A stretch of 64,000 nt of DNA from Bifidobacterium erythrocebi (GTDB taxonomy: Bacteria; Actinomycetota; Actinomycetes; Actinomycetales; Bifidobacteriaceae): the NCBI RefSeq assembly GCF_012932675.1, contig NZ_JAAIIF010000008.1, forward strand, positions 372,001-436,000, given 5' to 3'. The position numbers and the translations under genes were made by a program. Position 1 is the stretch's first letter; the number at the start of each line of letters is the position of its first letter. Shown here piece by piece: positions 37,955 to 47,896 of the stretch. Below the pieces are notes generated by a model. The model was given only the letters and a program-made list of their open reading frames with translations, had not been told where the DNA came from and made no database searches.

Positions 37955-40597
37955 CTAGGCTTCCGCGAGCGCCTCAACCGGCGGCACCTTGGCCGCGCGG
38001 CGGGCGGGCGCGACACTGGCCAGCAATGCTGCCACAGCCGCCACGGCAAGCACAATACCGTTGATTCCCCATTCAAACGGGAACACCACGGTGCCGTACA
38101 GACTGAACACCACGTATGCGCCCAGCCAGCCGAACAATGTGCCAAGCAGAATGCCGGCAAGGCCGGATACCACGGAGATGATCAGCGCTTCGATGGCGAG
38201 TGACGCCCGTAGCTGGCCGCGGGTCATGCCGATGGCTCGCAGGGTGGCCGATTCGCGGGTGCGTTCGATCACCGATAGGGACAGTGTGTTGGCCACGCCA
38301 ATCAAGGCGACCAGTACCGCCACGGCGATCAGTCCCACCATAAGCATCATCATGGAGTCGATCATCTGCGCCCAGGTGATGCGTTCGGCGATCGGTCCGG
38401 TCACTGTCGCATCAGTGCTCTTTTCCAATGCGGCCTGCATGTCGTTGTAGATGCCGTCGACGGAAACTCCCGACTTGTCAGTATCTGCTTTGACCAGCAA
38501 CACATGGGTGGCGGCATCAAGGTCACCATTGGTGAAATGACTTTCATCCACGAATCCGACAGCTTCATACTGTGCGGATACGCGACGGTAGTCGGCTTGG
38601 TTTGCTTGCAATGTCAGCGAACGCGTAGCGTCGCCGTCCTGGTTCCATTTGGTGGAGAAATCAGCCGTGCCATTGGCGAACTGCAGCTTCTTGCCGGTTT
38701 GCGCATTGTATGTTGGCATGAGAACGCTATCACTGTCGATGGAGGCGTTACCCAAGTTGGCACGCATGACCTGCTTGACCTGATCGATGTTCTTCACACC
38801 GACCAGCAATGCGGACGTAGGCCGGGTTCCATCCGCTTTCTTCAAGGTCACGGAAACCGCCGGCGCATACAACGTGTCGGACACGCCGTTGATGTCGGCT
38901 ACATCCTTGGCCATTTGCTGGCTGATGTCATCGCCCATGGCCACGATGTCGACGCTATAACGGGTGGCGAGCGCACCATTCATAGTCCCTTTGGCGCTAG
39001 CGGCACCGGTTGCGATGGTGGAAACCAAGGTGACGCCGATGAGCAGAGCGGCGCCGGTTGCTGCGATGCGTCGCGGATTCTTCTGAATGTTGGCGTGTGC
39101 AACTGTTGCGGAAGATCCTGTCAGTGAGGCCAACGCTCCAGCGCCCTTCATGAGGGTCGGCATCCAGAACACCGCGGTGACCACCATGCCGAGGAACACC
39201 AGTGCAGCGCCGGCGATGGCTATGAGCAGAATCATCGTGAATTGATCGCTGTTCGCTTCCTCGCCGCCATTGGTGGCTTGTACCTGCCAGATGGAAAATA
39301 CTGCCATGGCGATACCGACCACCACCATCAGAATACCGATTATGGCTCGAGTGAGGCTGGAACGACGGTTGTCGGTCAGTTCAATCGGGCGCAATGCCTC
39401 CAATGGCGTCACCGCAGTAGCGGAACGTGCGGATCCCAAGGATGCGAGCACCGTCACCACAATACCGAAGAGAATAGGTACGACGGCGGCCTGCCAAGAG
39501 AAATTGAATCGCATACCCTCTTGCATGATGTCACTGACGCACATGCCCCACATGAGCAGACTTCCCAGCACCACGCCAAGCACGGATGCGACGAAGCCAA
39601 GCACTGCCGCTTCGAACAGCACGGAACCATACAGCTGGCCTTTCTTCGCGCCGATGGTGCGCAGCAAGGCGAGTGTGCGGCGGCGTTGTGCCACGAGCAC
39701 TTGGAACGTGTTGGCAATCACCAGTGCCGCCACGAACATGGCAAGCACGCCGAAGCACATGAGGAATGTGGTGACGATGTTGGTTTGGTTGCCGGTTAAG
39801 GATTTGATGCTTTCGTCACTGACCTGCTGTCGCGGCATCAAATCGAAATGCTTTGGCAGCAACGCTTTCACACTGTTGATGGTTTTTGCGGATGCGCTGT
39901 TTCCATCCAAGGCAAGATCGAGGTATACCGTTGTTGTTCCGGTGGTGTTGAAATCGCCTGTTCCCTGCATTGCGGCAAGCAGATTGTTGGATCCTACAAT
40001 CGCACCGCCATAGTACGAATAGGCACCGTTTGGATCGGAGGTGAGTCCGACCACGCGCACGTTGTCCGCTTTGGCTTTGCCATCGGCGCCTACCTCATAT
40101 CGGGAGGTCAGGCTTACAGTGTCGCCAATGCCGACGTTCAGCTGTTTCGCCATGTCTTCCGGCAGTGCGACTTCGTTGGAGTCCTTAGGCTGGTCCCCTT
40201 CCGTAATGTTCACGGGGAGCATGTTCTTCTGTGCCGCGGTGGAGATGATCTCACCGCTGATGGTGCTGTCTCCCTTGGAAACACTGGCGCCGGTTTCCAC
40301 CGAAGCGCGGACGCCGTCGACCCCTTCGATGCCGGCGATCTGGTCGAGATGGAAGTCGCCGACAGTGCTGGAATACGCTTCGTTGAGTTCCTCATCACTC
40401 AGGTCGGAGCTGTTGACGGTCACCGCATAGTTGGCGTTTCCGAACATAGCGGTCAGCCGCCGCGTCAGGGAGTCGTTCATGGCATTGCCGAACAGGAAGG
40501 TGCTGGCGATGAACGCCGTGCCGATCATGATGGCGATGCCTGCGGGTATGAGCATGCGCTTGGTTTTTCGCATGAGTTTCAAAGTGATGGACCACAT
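37955..40597 (-). CDS. FtsX/MacB-type ABC transporter permease
   Basis: The 880-residue protein has one N-terminal membrane helix (RMLIPAGIAIMIGTAFIASTFLF), a large extracellular domain (about 40-250), three central membrane spans, a second extracellular domain (about 520-745) and a C-terminal FtsX domain of three spans ending RRAAKVPPVEALAEA. The two-times-FtsX layout is that of antimicrobial-peptide or lipid-related exporters. It forms an operon with the ATPase upstream (40639-41430). Conserved NTFQVLVAQRRRTLALLRTIGA is the coupling-helix signature. The substrate is not readable. Confidence 0.9.
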   Translation of the reverse strand: MWSITLKLMRKTKRMLIPAGIAIMIGTAFIASTFLFGNAMNDSLTRRLTAMFGNANYAVTVNSSDLSDEELNEAYSSTVGDFHLDQIAGIEGVDGVRASVETGASVSKGDSTISGEIISTAAQKNMLPVNITEGDQPKDSNEVALPEDMAKQLNVGIGDTVSLTSRYEVGADGKAKADNVRVVGLTSDPNGAYSYYGGAIVGSNNLLAAMQGTGDFNTTGTTTVYLDLALDGNSASAKTINSVKALLPKHFDLMPRQQVSDESIKSLTGNQTNIVTTFLMCFGVLAMFVAALVIANTFQVLVAQRRRTLALLRTIGAKKGQLYGSVLFEAAVLGFVASVLGVVLGSLLMWGMCVSDIMQEGMRFNFSWQAAVVPILFGIVVTVLASLGSARSATAVTPLEALRPIELTDNRRSSLTRAIIGILMVVVGIAMAVFSIWQVQATNGGEEANSDQFTMILLIAIAGAALVFLGMVVTAVFWMPTLMKGAGALASLTGSSATVAHANIQKNPRRIAATGAALLIGVTLVSTIATGAASAKGTMNGALATRYSVDIVAMGDDISQQMAKDVADINGVSDTLYAPAVSVTLKKADGTRPTSALLVGVKNIDQVKQVMRANLGNASIDSDSVLMPTYNAQTGKKLQFANGTADFSTKWNQDGDATRSLTLQANQADYRRVSAQYEAVGFVDESHFTNGDLDAATHVLLVKADTDKSGVSVDGIYNDMQAALEKSTDATVTGPIAERITWAQMIDSMMMLMVGLIAVAVLVALIGVANTLSLSVIERTRESATLRAIGMTRGQLRASLAIEALIISVVSGLAGILLGTLFGWLGAYVVFSLYGTVVFPFEWGINGIVLAVAAVAALLASVAPARRAAKVPPVEALAEA

Positions 40598-40638
40598 GGT
40601 GAATTCTGTTCCCTTCTTCGAATGCTTCTACAGTGCGT

Positions 40639-41430
40639 TTAGTGGGAATGTCTCGCGGAAGCCGCATTCATTGTGGCGGCTTCGCGTTCCTTCATCAACA
40701 GTTCACTCATCTGGTCTGCTGTCGGCTTGTTCACGTCCGCCACAATCTGGCCGTCGGCAAACACGAGCGCACGGTCGGCGTAAGACGCGGCGACCGCATC
40801 ATGCGTGACCATGATGATGGTTTGGCCAAGTTCGTTGACGGAACGTTTCAGGAAGCTCAGCACTTCGGCGCTTGATACGGAGTCAAGATTGCCGGTGGGC
40901 TCGTCTGCGAATACTAGTTTCGGTTTGGTGATCAATGCTCGTGCGATGGCCACACGCTGCTGTTGGCCTCCCGATAGTTCGTTCGGACGATGATTGAGAC
41001 GTTCCTTAAGGCCAAGCGTTTCCACCAGCAGACGCAACCACTGTCGGTCGGGTTTTGCTCCAGCCAAGGTCAATGGCATGAGAATGTTCTGTTCGGCGGT
41101 GAACATCGGCAGCAGGTTGAAGCTTTGGAAGATGAATCCGATGTCGTGGCGGCGCAGCAACGTAAGCTGGTTGTCGTTCATGCGAGTCAGATCGTCGCCA
41201 TTGAATATGATGTGCCCGCCGGTTGCGCAATCCAGTCCTGCCAACGTGTGCATCAACGTGGATTTGCCGGAACCAGAAGGTCCCATAATCGCCGTGAATT
41301 TTCCTTTTTCAAAAGCGACGTTGACGCCACGCAACGCATGCACCGTGTTATTCCCGGAACCGTAGTCCTTCACAAGATCCACGGTTGCAATGGCCGTATT
41401 GGTAGCTTTGATGGTGTCCCTGATATCCAT
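40639..41430 (-). CDS. ABC transporter ATP-binding protein (LolD/MacB type)
   Basis: The 263-residue protein has Walker A GPSGSGKST, the Q-loop FIFQSFNLLPMFT, signature LSGGQQQRVAIARAL, Walker B LVFADEPTGNLDS and the switch His in MVTHD. It is the first gene of the exporter operon, 41 bp before the permease. Its C-terminus is slightly extended (TMNAASARHSH). Confidence 0.94.
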   Translation of the reverse strand: MDIRDTIKATNTAIATVDLVKDYGSGNNTVHALRGVNVAFEKGKFTAIMGPSGSGKSTLMHTLAGLDCATGGHIIFNGDDLTRMNDNQLTLLRRHDIGFIFQSFNLLPMFTAEQNILMPLTLAGAKPDRQWLRLLVETLGLKERLNHRPNELSGGQQQRVAIARALITKPKLVFADEPTGNLDSVSSAEVLSFLKRSVNELGQTIIMVTHDAVAASYADRALVFADGQIVADVNKPTADQMSELLMKEREAATMNAASARHSH

Positions 41431-41659
41431 GCTGTCATTCCTTTCTTCGGATTACCTCCAAAACTACGGAAAAACAGCTGATTCAGATATCATGCGTTGG
41501 TCTGAATTATCATCTCATCCTTGAGAATGAGCAAAGACGAGGCGCATAATACCATTGATCCATCAATCGTCGAGAAGCACACCGTCACGGGGAGGCTCAA
41601 GCCAATACGACTCTTTTTCCACACTGACGGTGGAGGCCCACCAGGTCTGTTCCGCGCCT

Positions 41660-42179
41660 GGCAATGGTCGAATAGACTCGGCAGATCAGCGCGTTGCAGC
41701 ATCGGTTCGCTGCCGATGGCACGAAATCAGAAGTCGCCCGTACCAAGGTGATTGTTTTGACGACGTTCGATTTGGATGAATATGTGATGGCGGCGATCAA
41801 TGCCGGAGCTTCGGGGTTCCTGTTGAAGGATACCGAACCGGAGACGCTGCTGAGCTCGATCCGCACGGTATACCAAGGCAATGCGATCATCGCGCCATCC
41901 GCCACCAAACGCCTGATCGAGAGGATGACCACGGGTGCCGGTCTGACGGCCGCCCCGGCCCAGCCCGCATACACCGATCCGAAACTCGATGAGCTTACCG
42001 ACCGCGAGCGCGAGGTGCTGATCGAAATCGCGCAGGGTCTGTCGAATCAGGAGATCGCGGACAAGCTGTTCATCGGTCTGCCGACGGTGAAGACGCATGT
42101 GGCGCATATTCTGCAGAAGATCAACGCCCGTGACCGCGTGCAGGCCGTGGTGTTCGCCTACGAGAATCATCTGGTCTAG
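41660..42179 (+). pseudogene. 5'-truncated copy of the response regulator
   Basis: From about 41675 the DNA is almost identical to 37353-37500 of the intact regulator (HRFAADGTKSEVARTKV), then continues as a more diverged, GC-richer copy through the LuxR domain to the same end (ENHLV). The first about 80 residues, including the phospho-acceptor Asp, are missing. A TAG replaces the codon before ACT CGG at the junction. The remaining frame (from ATG 41694, 161 residues) could yield a DNA-binding fragment but has no clear ribosome-binding site. The 230 bp upstream hold no recognisable gene. Confidence 0.75.
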
Positions 42180-42255
42180 GCCGCCCGGTCTCTCCCCTGC
42201 TCGCGGGCAGACCATGTCGAGCCGAGGCGCGAGTGCCTGGATGCCCATACGAATA

Positions 42256-42307
42256 CGCGATCGCCGCCCGATCCGTTCCCTGGTGAACGGGTCGGGCGGC
42301 GATCGCG
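42256..42307. terminator. Bidirectional terminator-like hairpin
   Basis: A long GC-rich stem (about 42256-42278 with 42285-42307, one bulge) lies between the truncated regulator and the convergent alkaline phosphatase gene. T-rich sequence follows on the plus strand. Confidence 0.7.
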
Positions 42308-42344
42308 TTTATCTATCGGCAGGGCTTAGGGTTCGGTGCTGCGG

Positions 42345-44423
42345 TCAGTGCTCGTTCCTGGTGGCCTTGGCGGTCCGGATCAGCATCGCGACGGCGGCCA
42401 TGAGCGCGGCGGCCAGTGCGATGGCGAGCACCGCGGTGCCGGTCGTGCCGAGCGCGTTGCGGTCAGTGCTCTGGGCGGCCTTGCCGGAGGCGATGGTGCC
42501 GTTGGCCTTCGAGCCGCCGTTGCCCTTGGTGTTGGCGGAGGAGCCCTGTGCGGGTGCCTGGAAGTCGAAGCTGACGGTCTTGCCGGACTGGCGGCCGGCC
42601 ACGGTGAGCGTGTATTCGCCGCCTTCGGTGATACCGTCAAGGGCGATGCCGGTGGTCTGCGCGGTCTTCACGCGTACGCCGGAGACCGGGGTGCTGGAGT
42701 CGGATGCGGCCAGGGTCTTGCCGGTGGCCTTGTCCTTGAGTTCGTAGGAGAGCACCGCGTCGCCGTTGAAGCCGGTGGCTTCGGCAGTGTAGGCGCCGTC
42801 GTTCGCGTTGACCTTGACTTCGGCGTCGGCGGAGAGTGCACTTTGGGCTTCAGTGGAGGTAGCGAGGCCGAGCGCACCGGCGATGGTGTAGAAGTTGTCG
42901 GTCTGGTCGGTCAGTCCGGTGACACGCTGGGCACCGGGTCCGGATGCGGCGATGCGCAGCTGGGTGCCGGTGTGTTCCATGGAGCCGCCGTTGTAGCCGC
43001 CGTCCTCGTCGCGGGAGTCGTCCTGCGCGGTGCCGTAGGAGACGACCATGTTCTCGCCGTCGGCGGTCTTGAGCACGGTGGACAGCGCGTAGGTCGGCTG
43101 GGCGTTGAGGATCTGGGAGGTGTGGGCGTGGTCGGCGGTGACGATCACGAGCGTGTTGTTCAGGTCGACGTTCTTCAGCGCGTAGGCGATGGCCTGGTCG
43201 AAGTCATCGGTCTCGCCGATCTGGCCGCAGGCGTTGCCGGCATGGTCCTGCTTGTCGATGGACGCGCCTTCGACCTGCAGGAAGTAGCCGTTCTTCTGAC
43301 CGTTCGGGTTGGCGTTCAGCAGGTCAAGCGCCTTCTTGGTCATGTCCTTGAGCGAGGAGCCCTGGTTGCCGAGCCAGTCGGCGTTCGGGGTGCACACGGT
43401 CGGGTTGGCGTCCTTGGCCGGATCCTTGGCGGTGGCCTTGGACGGGTTGAACTTGGTGGGCATGTTGCCGTCGCTCATCAGGGCGAGCACCGGCTGGTTG
43501 TCCTTGTATTGCAGGGCGTTCATGGCGGCCGGATCGTTCTCGACGGTCTGGAAGCCCATCTCGCGGGCCTGCTCCCACACGGTCTTGCCCTTGTATTCGC
43601 CGCCCTGCACGGTCTGGCGGAAGTACTTGGATCCGCCGCCGATGGTCACGTCGGCGCGGGTGTCGAGCAGTTGCTCGGAGATGGAGCCGATGCCGCCGTT
43701 CTCCTTGAGCTGGTTGGCCAGGCAGCGCTTCAACGCGTCGTTGGAGCTGCCGTCGGTCTTGCCTTGCGGGCCGTAGCAGGAGCGTTCGGTGGAGTGCGAT
43801 TCGAGCACGGCCGGGGTGGCGTCCTGGATTTCGGCGGTGGTCACGTTGCCGGTGGCCTTGCCTGAGGCCTTGGCCAGTTCGAAGAGGTTGAGCTGAGGGT
43901 TGCCGTACACGTCAACGTCCACGGCGTTGTTGTAGGTCTTGGTGCCGGTGGCCCAGGAAGAGCCGGAGGCGGACGAGTCGGTGACCGGGGTGATCCTGCC
44001 CGGGTTCGGGTTGGCGACGAGCTTGCCGTCCCCGTCCTTGCCGACAGCGCTGTCCTTGCTGCCGTTGCCCAGAGAGAAGGTGGTGTACTGGCCGGTTCCG
44101 GCCTTGGCGTCGCCGAGCGCGCCGGGCTGGCCGACCGCGTCGAGGCCTTCGAAATGCCCGTTGACGCCCTTGAGGTAGTCGCGTGCGACGGTGATCTCCG
44201 AGTCGCCCATGCCGTCTCCGAGGAAGAGGATGACGTTCTTGGCCTTTTCGTTGCCGATCGAGGCGATGCGCTGTGCGCCGCCATGCTTGGCGAGTTCGGA
44301 GACGGTCTTGCCGTTGGGGCTGTACGTGCCGTCCGCGGCGTATGCCGGTGCCGCCATCGCGCCGAGTGCTGCGACGGATGCGAATGCTGCAACAGCGCCC
44401 TTGAGCGCCTTGTGCTTGTTCAT
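42345..44423 (-). CDS. phoA: Membrane-anchored alkaline phosphatase
   Basis: The 692-residue precursor starts MNKHKALKGAVAAFASVAALG with a signal peptide (cleavage near residue 29, AYA-AD). The PhoA fold is shown by ILFLGDGMGDSE (metal Asp70), the nucleophile Ser150 in TDSSASGSSWATG, KNGYFLQVEGASIDKQDHA and VIVTADHAHTSQI metal ligands. After about residue 500 comes an extra beta domain (EVKVNANDGAYTAEATGFNGDAVLSYEL) and a C-terminal membrane anchor (TAVLAIALAAALMAAVAMLI, then basic TAKATRNEH). It releases phosphate outside the cell. A PHO-box-like site lies 115-140 bp upstream. Confidence 0.9.
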   Translation of the reverse strand: MNKHKALKGAVAAFASVAALGAMAAPAYAADGTYSPNGKTVSELAKHGGAQRIASIGNEKAKNVILFLGDGMGDSEITVARDYLKGVNGHFEGLDAVGQPGALGDAKAGTGQYTTFSLGNGSKDSAVGKDGDGKLVANPNPGRITPVTDSSASGSSWATGTKTYNNAVDVDVYGNPQLNLFELAKASGKATGNVTTAEIQDATPAVLESHSTERSCYGPQGKTDGSSNDALKRCLANQLKENGGIGSISEQLLDTRADVTIGGGSKYFRQTVQGGEYKGKTVWEQAREMGFQTVENDPAAMNALQYKDNQPVLALMSDGNMPTKFNPSKATAKDPAKDANPTVCTPNADWLGNQGSSLKDMTKKALDLLNANPNGQKNGYFLQVEGASIDKQDHAGNACGQIGETDDFDQAIAYALKNVDLNNTLVIVTADHAHTSQILNAQPTYALSTVLKTADGENMVVSYGTAQDDSRDEDGGYNGGSMEHTGTQLRIAASGPGAQRVTGLTDQTDNFYTIAGALGLATSTEAQSALSADAEVKVNANDGAYTAEATGFNGDAVLSYELKDKATGKTLAASDSSTPVSGVRVKTAQTTGIALDGITEGGEYTLTVAGRQSGKTVSFDFQAPAQGSSANTKGNGGSKANGTIASGKAAQSTDRNALGTTGTAVLAIALAAALMAAVAMLIRTAKATRNEH

Positions 44424-44537
44424 GTGTTCTTCTTTCTTCCGCACGGGACCTTCCCGCGTTGTGTGTTGGATCTTGCGATGCCAATGCACACGCTATGCCG
44501 CGCGAAAGTACGGCAGTGGGCCCGTAGGAGAAATCCA

Positions 44538-44565
44538 CGTGAACCTCGGTGTCTTTTGGGTGAAC
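44538..44565 (-). promoter_or_regulatory. PHO-box-like direct repeats upstream of phoA
   Basis: Reading towards phoA, GTTCACC (44565-44559), AGACACC (44554-44548) and GTTCACG (44544-44538) form three direct units spaced 11 and 10 bp. GTTCACC repeats with 11-bp period are the PhoP-binding PHO box known in streptomycetes. This predicts induction at low phosphate. Confidence 0.5.
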
Positions 44566-44651
44566 GCTCGTAGACGGCGTGCAGCCAGATGCGTGATCCG
44601 CTCGGCCAATACCAGCCTGCATGGGTCTTTCCTTTTTTCTCCTCCAGTACA

Positions 44652-45060
44652 GCGGAATACGGGCATCGCCCGAAATCAGCCCCGCCAATCACCCGTCATC
44701 GTGGCGGAATCCGGACGATACCCGTAAATGGCCGTATCCCAATGCACACCAGCGTAGCGGAATCAGGACGGCATCCCCATATGCGCTCGCTTGGCATCCG
44801 CCAGCGTGGCAAGACCCGGACAGTACCCGCAGATGACCATATCCGGGACCTGTCACCGTTGCGGAATCCGGATGATACCCACGTGCGACCGTGCCCGGCG
44901 CTTGTTGCCGTTGCATGATCCGGATGGATTCCGTATATGACCGCACTTGCGGGCAACCAGCGTGGCCGTATACGGACGATGCCCGTGAATCGCCACGCCA
45001 GGCACCAGCCGGGCATGTCCGAAACCGGGCATCATCCGTATATCACCGCTCGCAGCACAC
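44652..45060. repeat. Degenerate tandem array, about eight units of 52 bp
   Basis: A core like GCGGAATCCGGAYGATACCCGT begins near 44652, 44704, 44757, 44808, 44861, 44913, 44964 and 45018 (spacing 51-54 bp). Each unit continues with ATATGACCGTATCC-like and CACCAGCG-like blocks. Units differ at many positions and no frame stays open through the array with plausible coding character. Together with the phoA promoter it fills the gene-free stretch 44424-45104. It is not a CRISPR: the whole unit, not just a repeat, is shared. Confidence 0.75.
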
Positions 45061-45104
45061 GCCGCAGCACCAACGTGCAGCGGACGTACGCGACCTCATC
45101 ACTT

Positions 45105-47654
45105 TCAGCTTCTCAGCAGCACCTCTTCCAGAGCGGACACCACCGATTCGGGCAGATCCACGGTGAGGAAGTCGCCGTTGAACCGCGGCCCCTTGTTCAG
45201 CGCCGCGAACGATCCGATGGCGCGCACGCCCTCCTCGCGGATCGCGTTCAGTGCCTTCTCCTTGGCGAAGAACTGGATCTGCGCGTGCAGCAGAATGTCG
45301 TAGCAGTCGCGTTCCACCGGATTGGCAGCGATCGGCAGGCCGCCTACGAACGTCACACGCAGCTGCCTGTCGGTCGGCACGCCATGCACGGTGAGGGTAA
45401 GGCTCATCGTGGCTTCGTCATAGCTGATGTCGCGCGCATCCAGCGCCACTACGGTCTCGCCGACGTCCACCCGAACGGCGGAGTCCAGCTGTTCAATCTC
45501 GGGACGTGCAACGCCGCGCACGGTGAGCGTCCAATCGCGCGACCGGGGAGCCGCATCGGCACCGTCGCCGCGCACCGGGGCGACGGTGAACACGGCATCC
45601 GCATCGCTCCCCCGCCACTGCCAACCGAGTTCCGTATCGGCCGTGCGCCCGGCCGAGGCATGCGCGTACACGCCGTCATCCTCACGCATCACGAATTCGC
45701 CGCATGCCCCCGGGAAGAGCAGCACGTTCATCGCGGTCGGATTGGCGATGGAGTTGACGGCATCCCCGTCTCCCAGCCGCTGCATCGGCACGATTGCGCC
45801 GGCCTTGGCGAATACGGGTGTGCGCTCAAGCGTACGCCAGGCGGTGACGGCACGTCCCTCGGCACCATGGACCGTATACCGTCGGCCATCGAAGAAGTCG
45901 AACCATTCGCCTTGCGGCAGCCACAGGTCCGCACGTCCCCGCGCAACCTTACGGTCGGCGGCACTGACGATTGGCGCCACGATGAGTTCGGTGCCGAAAC
46001 GGAACTCGTCGGGGTATTCGTAGGCGGCCCATGTGTCGGGAGACTGCCAGTACATCGGTTCCACAATCGGCCGACCTTCGAATGCGGCGCGGTAGTTCAT
46101 GGTGTACAGGTACGGCAGCATCGCGTGGCGCAGACGCAGCGAGGCGGTCATCGAGGCGCGCACGTCTCCCGTGTAGTTCCACGGCTCCTTGCCGGAGAAC
46201 GGCGAGTTGCTCGAATGCAGGCGGTTGATCGGGCTGAACGCGCCAAGCTGGTACCAGCGGGCTTCAAGCTCGTCGTCACGGTAGCCGAACATGTGGCCGC
46301 CGATATCATGGCTCCACCAGCCGTAGCCGATGTTGGACGCGGTGGCGGTGAACTGAGGCTGGAATGCGAGCGATTCCCAGGTGATCACCGTGTCGCCGGA
46401 GAAGCCGACCGGGTAGCGGTGCGAGCCGGGGCCGGCATAGCGCGAGAAGGTGAGCGGCCAGCGTCCGTCGCGTCCGGAATCAAGGTAGTGCATGTGGTTG
46501 AGGATCCACAGCGGGTCGAGTCCGGGCTGGCGGGTCACGCCACCCTGCTGCCAGTCGAGCCACCAGAAGTCAACGCCTTCGGCCTCCAGATCGTGGTGCA
46601 TGGCGAAATAGGCGTCCATATAGTCCGGGTCGGTCAGGTCGAATTCGAGGTTCTCACCGTTTGCCGGATCGACGCCCATGCGCCTGGCGGCCTTCGGGTA
46701 GGCGCTTTCGAATGCGCGGATGCCGTCACGCGGATGCACGTTGAGCGTGGTCTTGAGGCCCTTGCGGTGCAGCTCGTCAAGGAATGCCACATGGTCGGGG
46801 AACAGGTCGCTGTTCCACGTATAGCCGGTCCATCCGGAACCGTACTTCGGGTCGATGCCGTCCACGAGATGCCAGTCCATGTCGATCACGGACGTGGTGA
46901 ACGGAATGCCCTCACGCTTGAAGCGGTCCATAAGCGCCAGGTATTCGGACTGCGTGTACCGGTAGTAGCGGCTCCACCAATTGCCGAATGCGAAACGCGG
47001 CAGCAGCGGCTGCGGGCCGGTGAGCCTGTAGAAGTCCTGCACGGCTTCGATGTAGCGGTGCGCATAGCCGAAGAAATACAGGTCGATGCACCCCTTGTCG
47101 CGCGGTGAGACCCAGGAGCCGAACGGATTCGGTTTGCCGTTCACCTCGTCGGCGAGCACGATCACATTCGATGTGGAGTCGTCGAGTACCGCCCAGCCGT
47201 CACGCGAGATCACTCCGTCGTCCATCTCAAGCGGCTGGCCGAATTTCCTGCTGCCGTTCACCTCGTCGAGTGTGCGCGCGGTGCCTTTGAGATTGCCGTT
47301 CGGCTTGTCGCCGTAATGCCAGGTGTTGAACTGGGTGCTGGAGATGTGCTTGACGACCACGCACAGGCCTTCCTTGCTGAACGGCTTGCCGTCGTAATCG
47401 ATGTGCAGGTGCTCGGTGTCGATGACGATGCGGCCGTCGCGCTGCGTCACAGTGCGCTCCACATGTCGCCCGAAATCGCGGTTGAGTACGGTCTGGGTGA
47501 CATGATCCTCGAAATGGCCGGTGTCGGACCATTCGAAACGCACGAGCGCATCGGTGAGCAGGCAGATACGCCATCGGTCGCCTTGGATGATGTTGGCGGA
47601 ATCAGGCTGTGGGTGCGCGTTGCACACGAAGTCGGTGAAAGCGGTGTCAGTCAT
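45105..47654 (-). CDS. GH31 family alpha-glucosidase-type glycoside hydrolase
   Basis: The 849-residue protein starts MTDTAFTDFVCNAHPQPDSAN, without a signal peptide, so it acts in the cytoplasm. N-terminal beta-sandwich is followed by the catalytic barrel: FGNWWSRYYRYTQSEYL, TSVIDMDWHL, nucleophile Asp in WWLDWQQGG (near residue 365), FSGDTVITWESL acid/base region (near 420) and WSHDIGGHMFG. C-terminal beta domains follow. Family members cleave alpha-glucosidic or alpha-xylosidic bonds of imported oligosaccharides. The exact substrate cannot be told; the usual bifidobacterial use is dietary or host-derived alpha-glucans. Confidence 0.9.
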   Translation of the reverse strand: MTDTAFTDFVCNAHPQPDSANIIQGDRWRICLLTDALVRFEWSDTGHFEDHVTQTVLNRDFGRHVERTVTQRDGRIVIDTEHLHIDYDGKPFSKEGLCVVVKHISSTQFNTWHYGDKPNGNLKGTARTLDEVNGSRKFGQPLEMDDGVISRDGWAVLDDSTSNVIVLADEVNGKPNPFGSWVSPRDKGCIDLYFFGYAHRYIEAVQDFYRLTGPQPLLPRFAFGNWWSRYYRYTQSEYLALMDRFKREGIPFTTSVIDMDWHLVDGIDPKYGSGWTGYTWNSDLFPDHVAFLDELHRKGLKTTLNVHPRDGIRAFESAYPKAARRMGVDPANGENLEFDLTDPDYMDAYFAMHHDLEAEGVDFWWLDWQQGGVTRQPGLDPLWILNHMHYLDSGRDGRWPLTFSRYAGPGSHRYPVGFSGDTVITWESLAFQPQFTATASNIGYGWWSHDIGGHMFGYRDDELEARWYQLGAFSPINRLHSSNSPFSGKEPWNYTGDVRASMTASLRLRHAMLPYLYTMNYRAAFEGRPIVEPMYWQSPDTWAAYEYPDEFRFGTELIVAPIVSAADRKVARGRADLWLPQGEWFDFFDGRRYTVHGAEGRAVTAWRTLERTPVFAKAGAIVPMQRLGDGDAVNSIANPTAMNVLLFPGACGEFVMREDDGVYAHASAGRTADTELGWQWRGSDADAVFTVAPVRGDGADAAPRSRDWTLTVRGVARPEIEQLDSAVRVDVGETVVALDARDISYDEATMSLTLTVHGVPTDRQLRVTFVGGLPIAANPVERDCYDILLHAQIQFFAKEKALNAIREEGVRAIGSFAALNKGPRFNGDFLTVDLPESVVSALEEVLLRS

Positions 47655-47827
47655 ATGGGTTTCTTCCACAGGTGCTCAGAACGTTCCAAATCTCCCTACA
47701 AATATATACCCAGACCGTACACCCTGCGACACATCATCCTCGATCAAGTTTCGGGCGGTTTTGCCAAATGCCCGATTCGCAATAGTCACAACGGTTATCG
47801 AAGCAGCAACCTGCCGAAATGGCAAGG

Positions 47828-47869
47828 CGCCTGCGATGCCGGCATCACCATGTGCTGGCATCGCAGGCA
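47828..47869. other. Long hairpin between GH31 gene and permease remnant
   Basis: GCCTGCGATGCCGGC (about 47829-47843) pairs with a complementary arm at about 47855-47868. Strong stem, no T-run on either side. It may be a transcription-termination or mRNA-end element, or a relict of the rearrangement. Confidence 0.5.
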
Positions 47870-47896
47870 CCATCATGCGACTCGTCCGGCGCGTCG

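Noticed and set aside
41490..41702. Minus-strand 70-codon frame upstream of the regulator fragment
   Set aside because: It is antisense to the truncated regulator copy, without a ribosome-binding site or recognisable features.
44589..44918. Protein gene within the 52-bp repeat array
   Set aside because: The composition is Arg/Pro/His-rich and the frame is interrupted by the repeat period not being a multiple of three throughout; no ribosome-binding site.
44652..45060. CRISPR array
   Set aside because: Units are degenerate along their whole length; there are no constant repeats with unique spacers and no cas genes.
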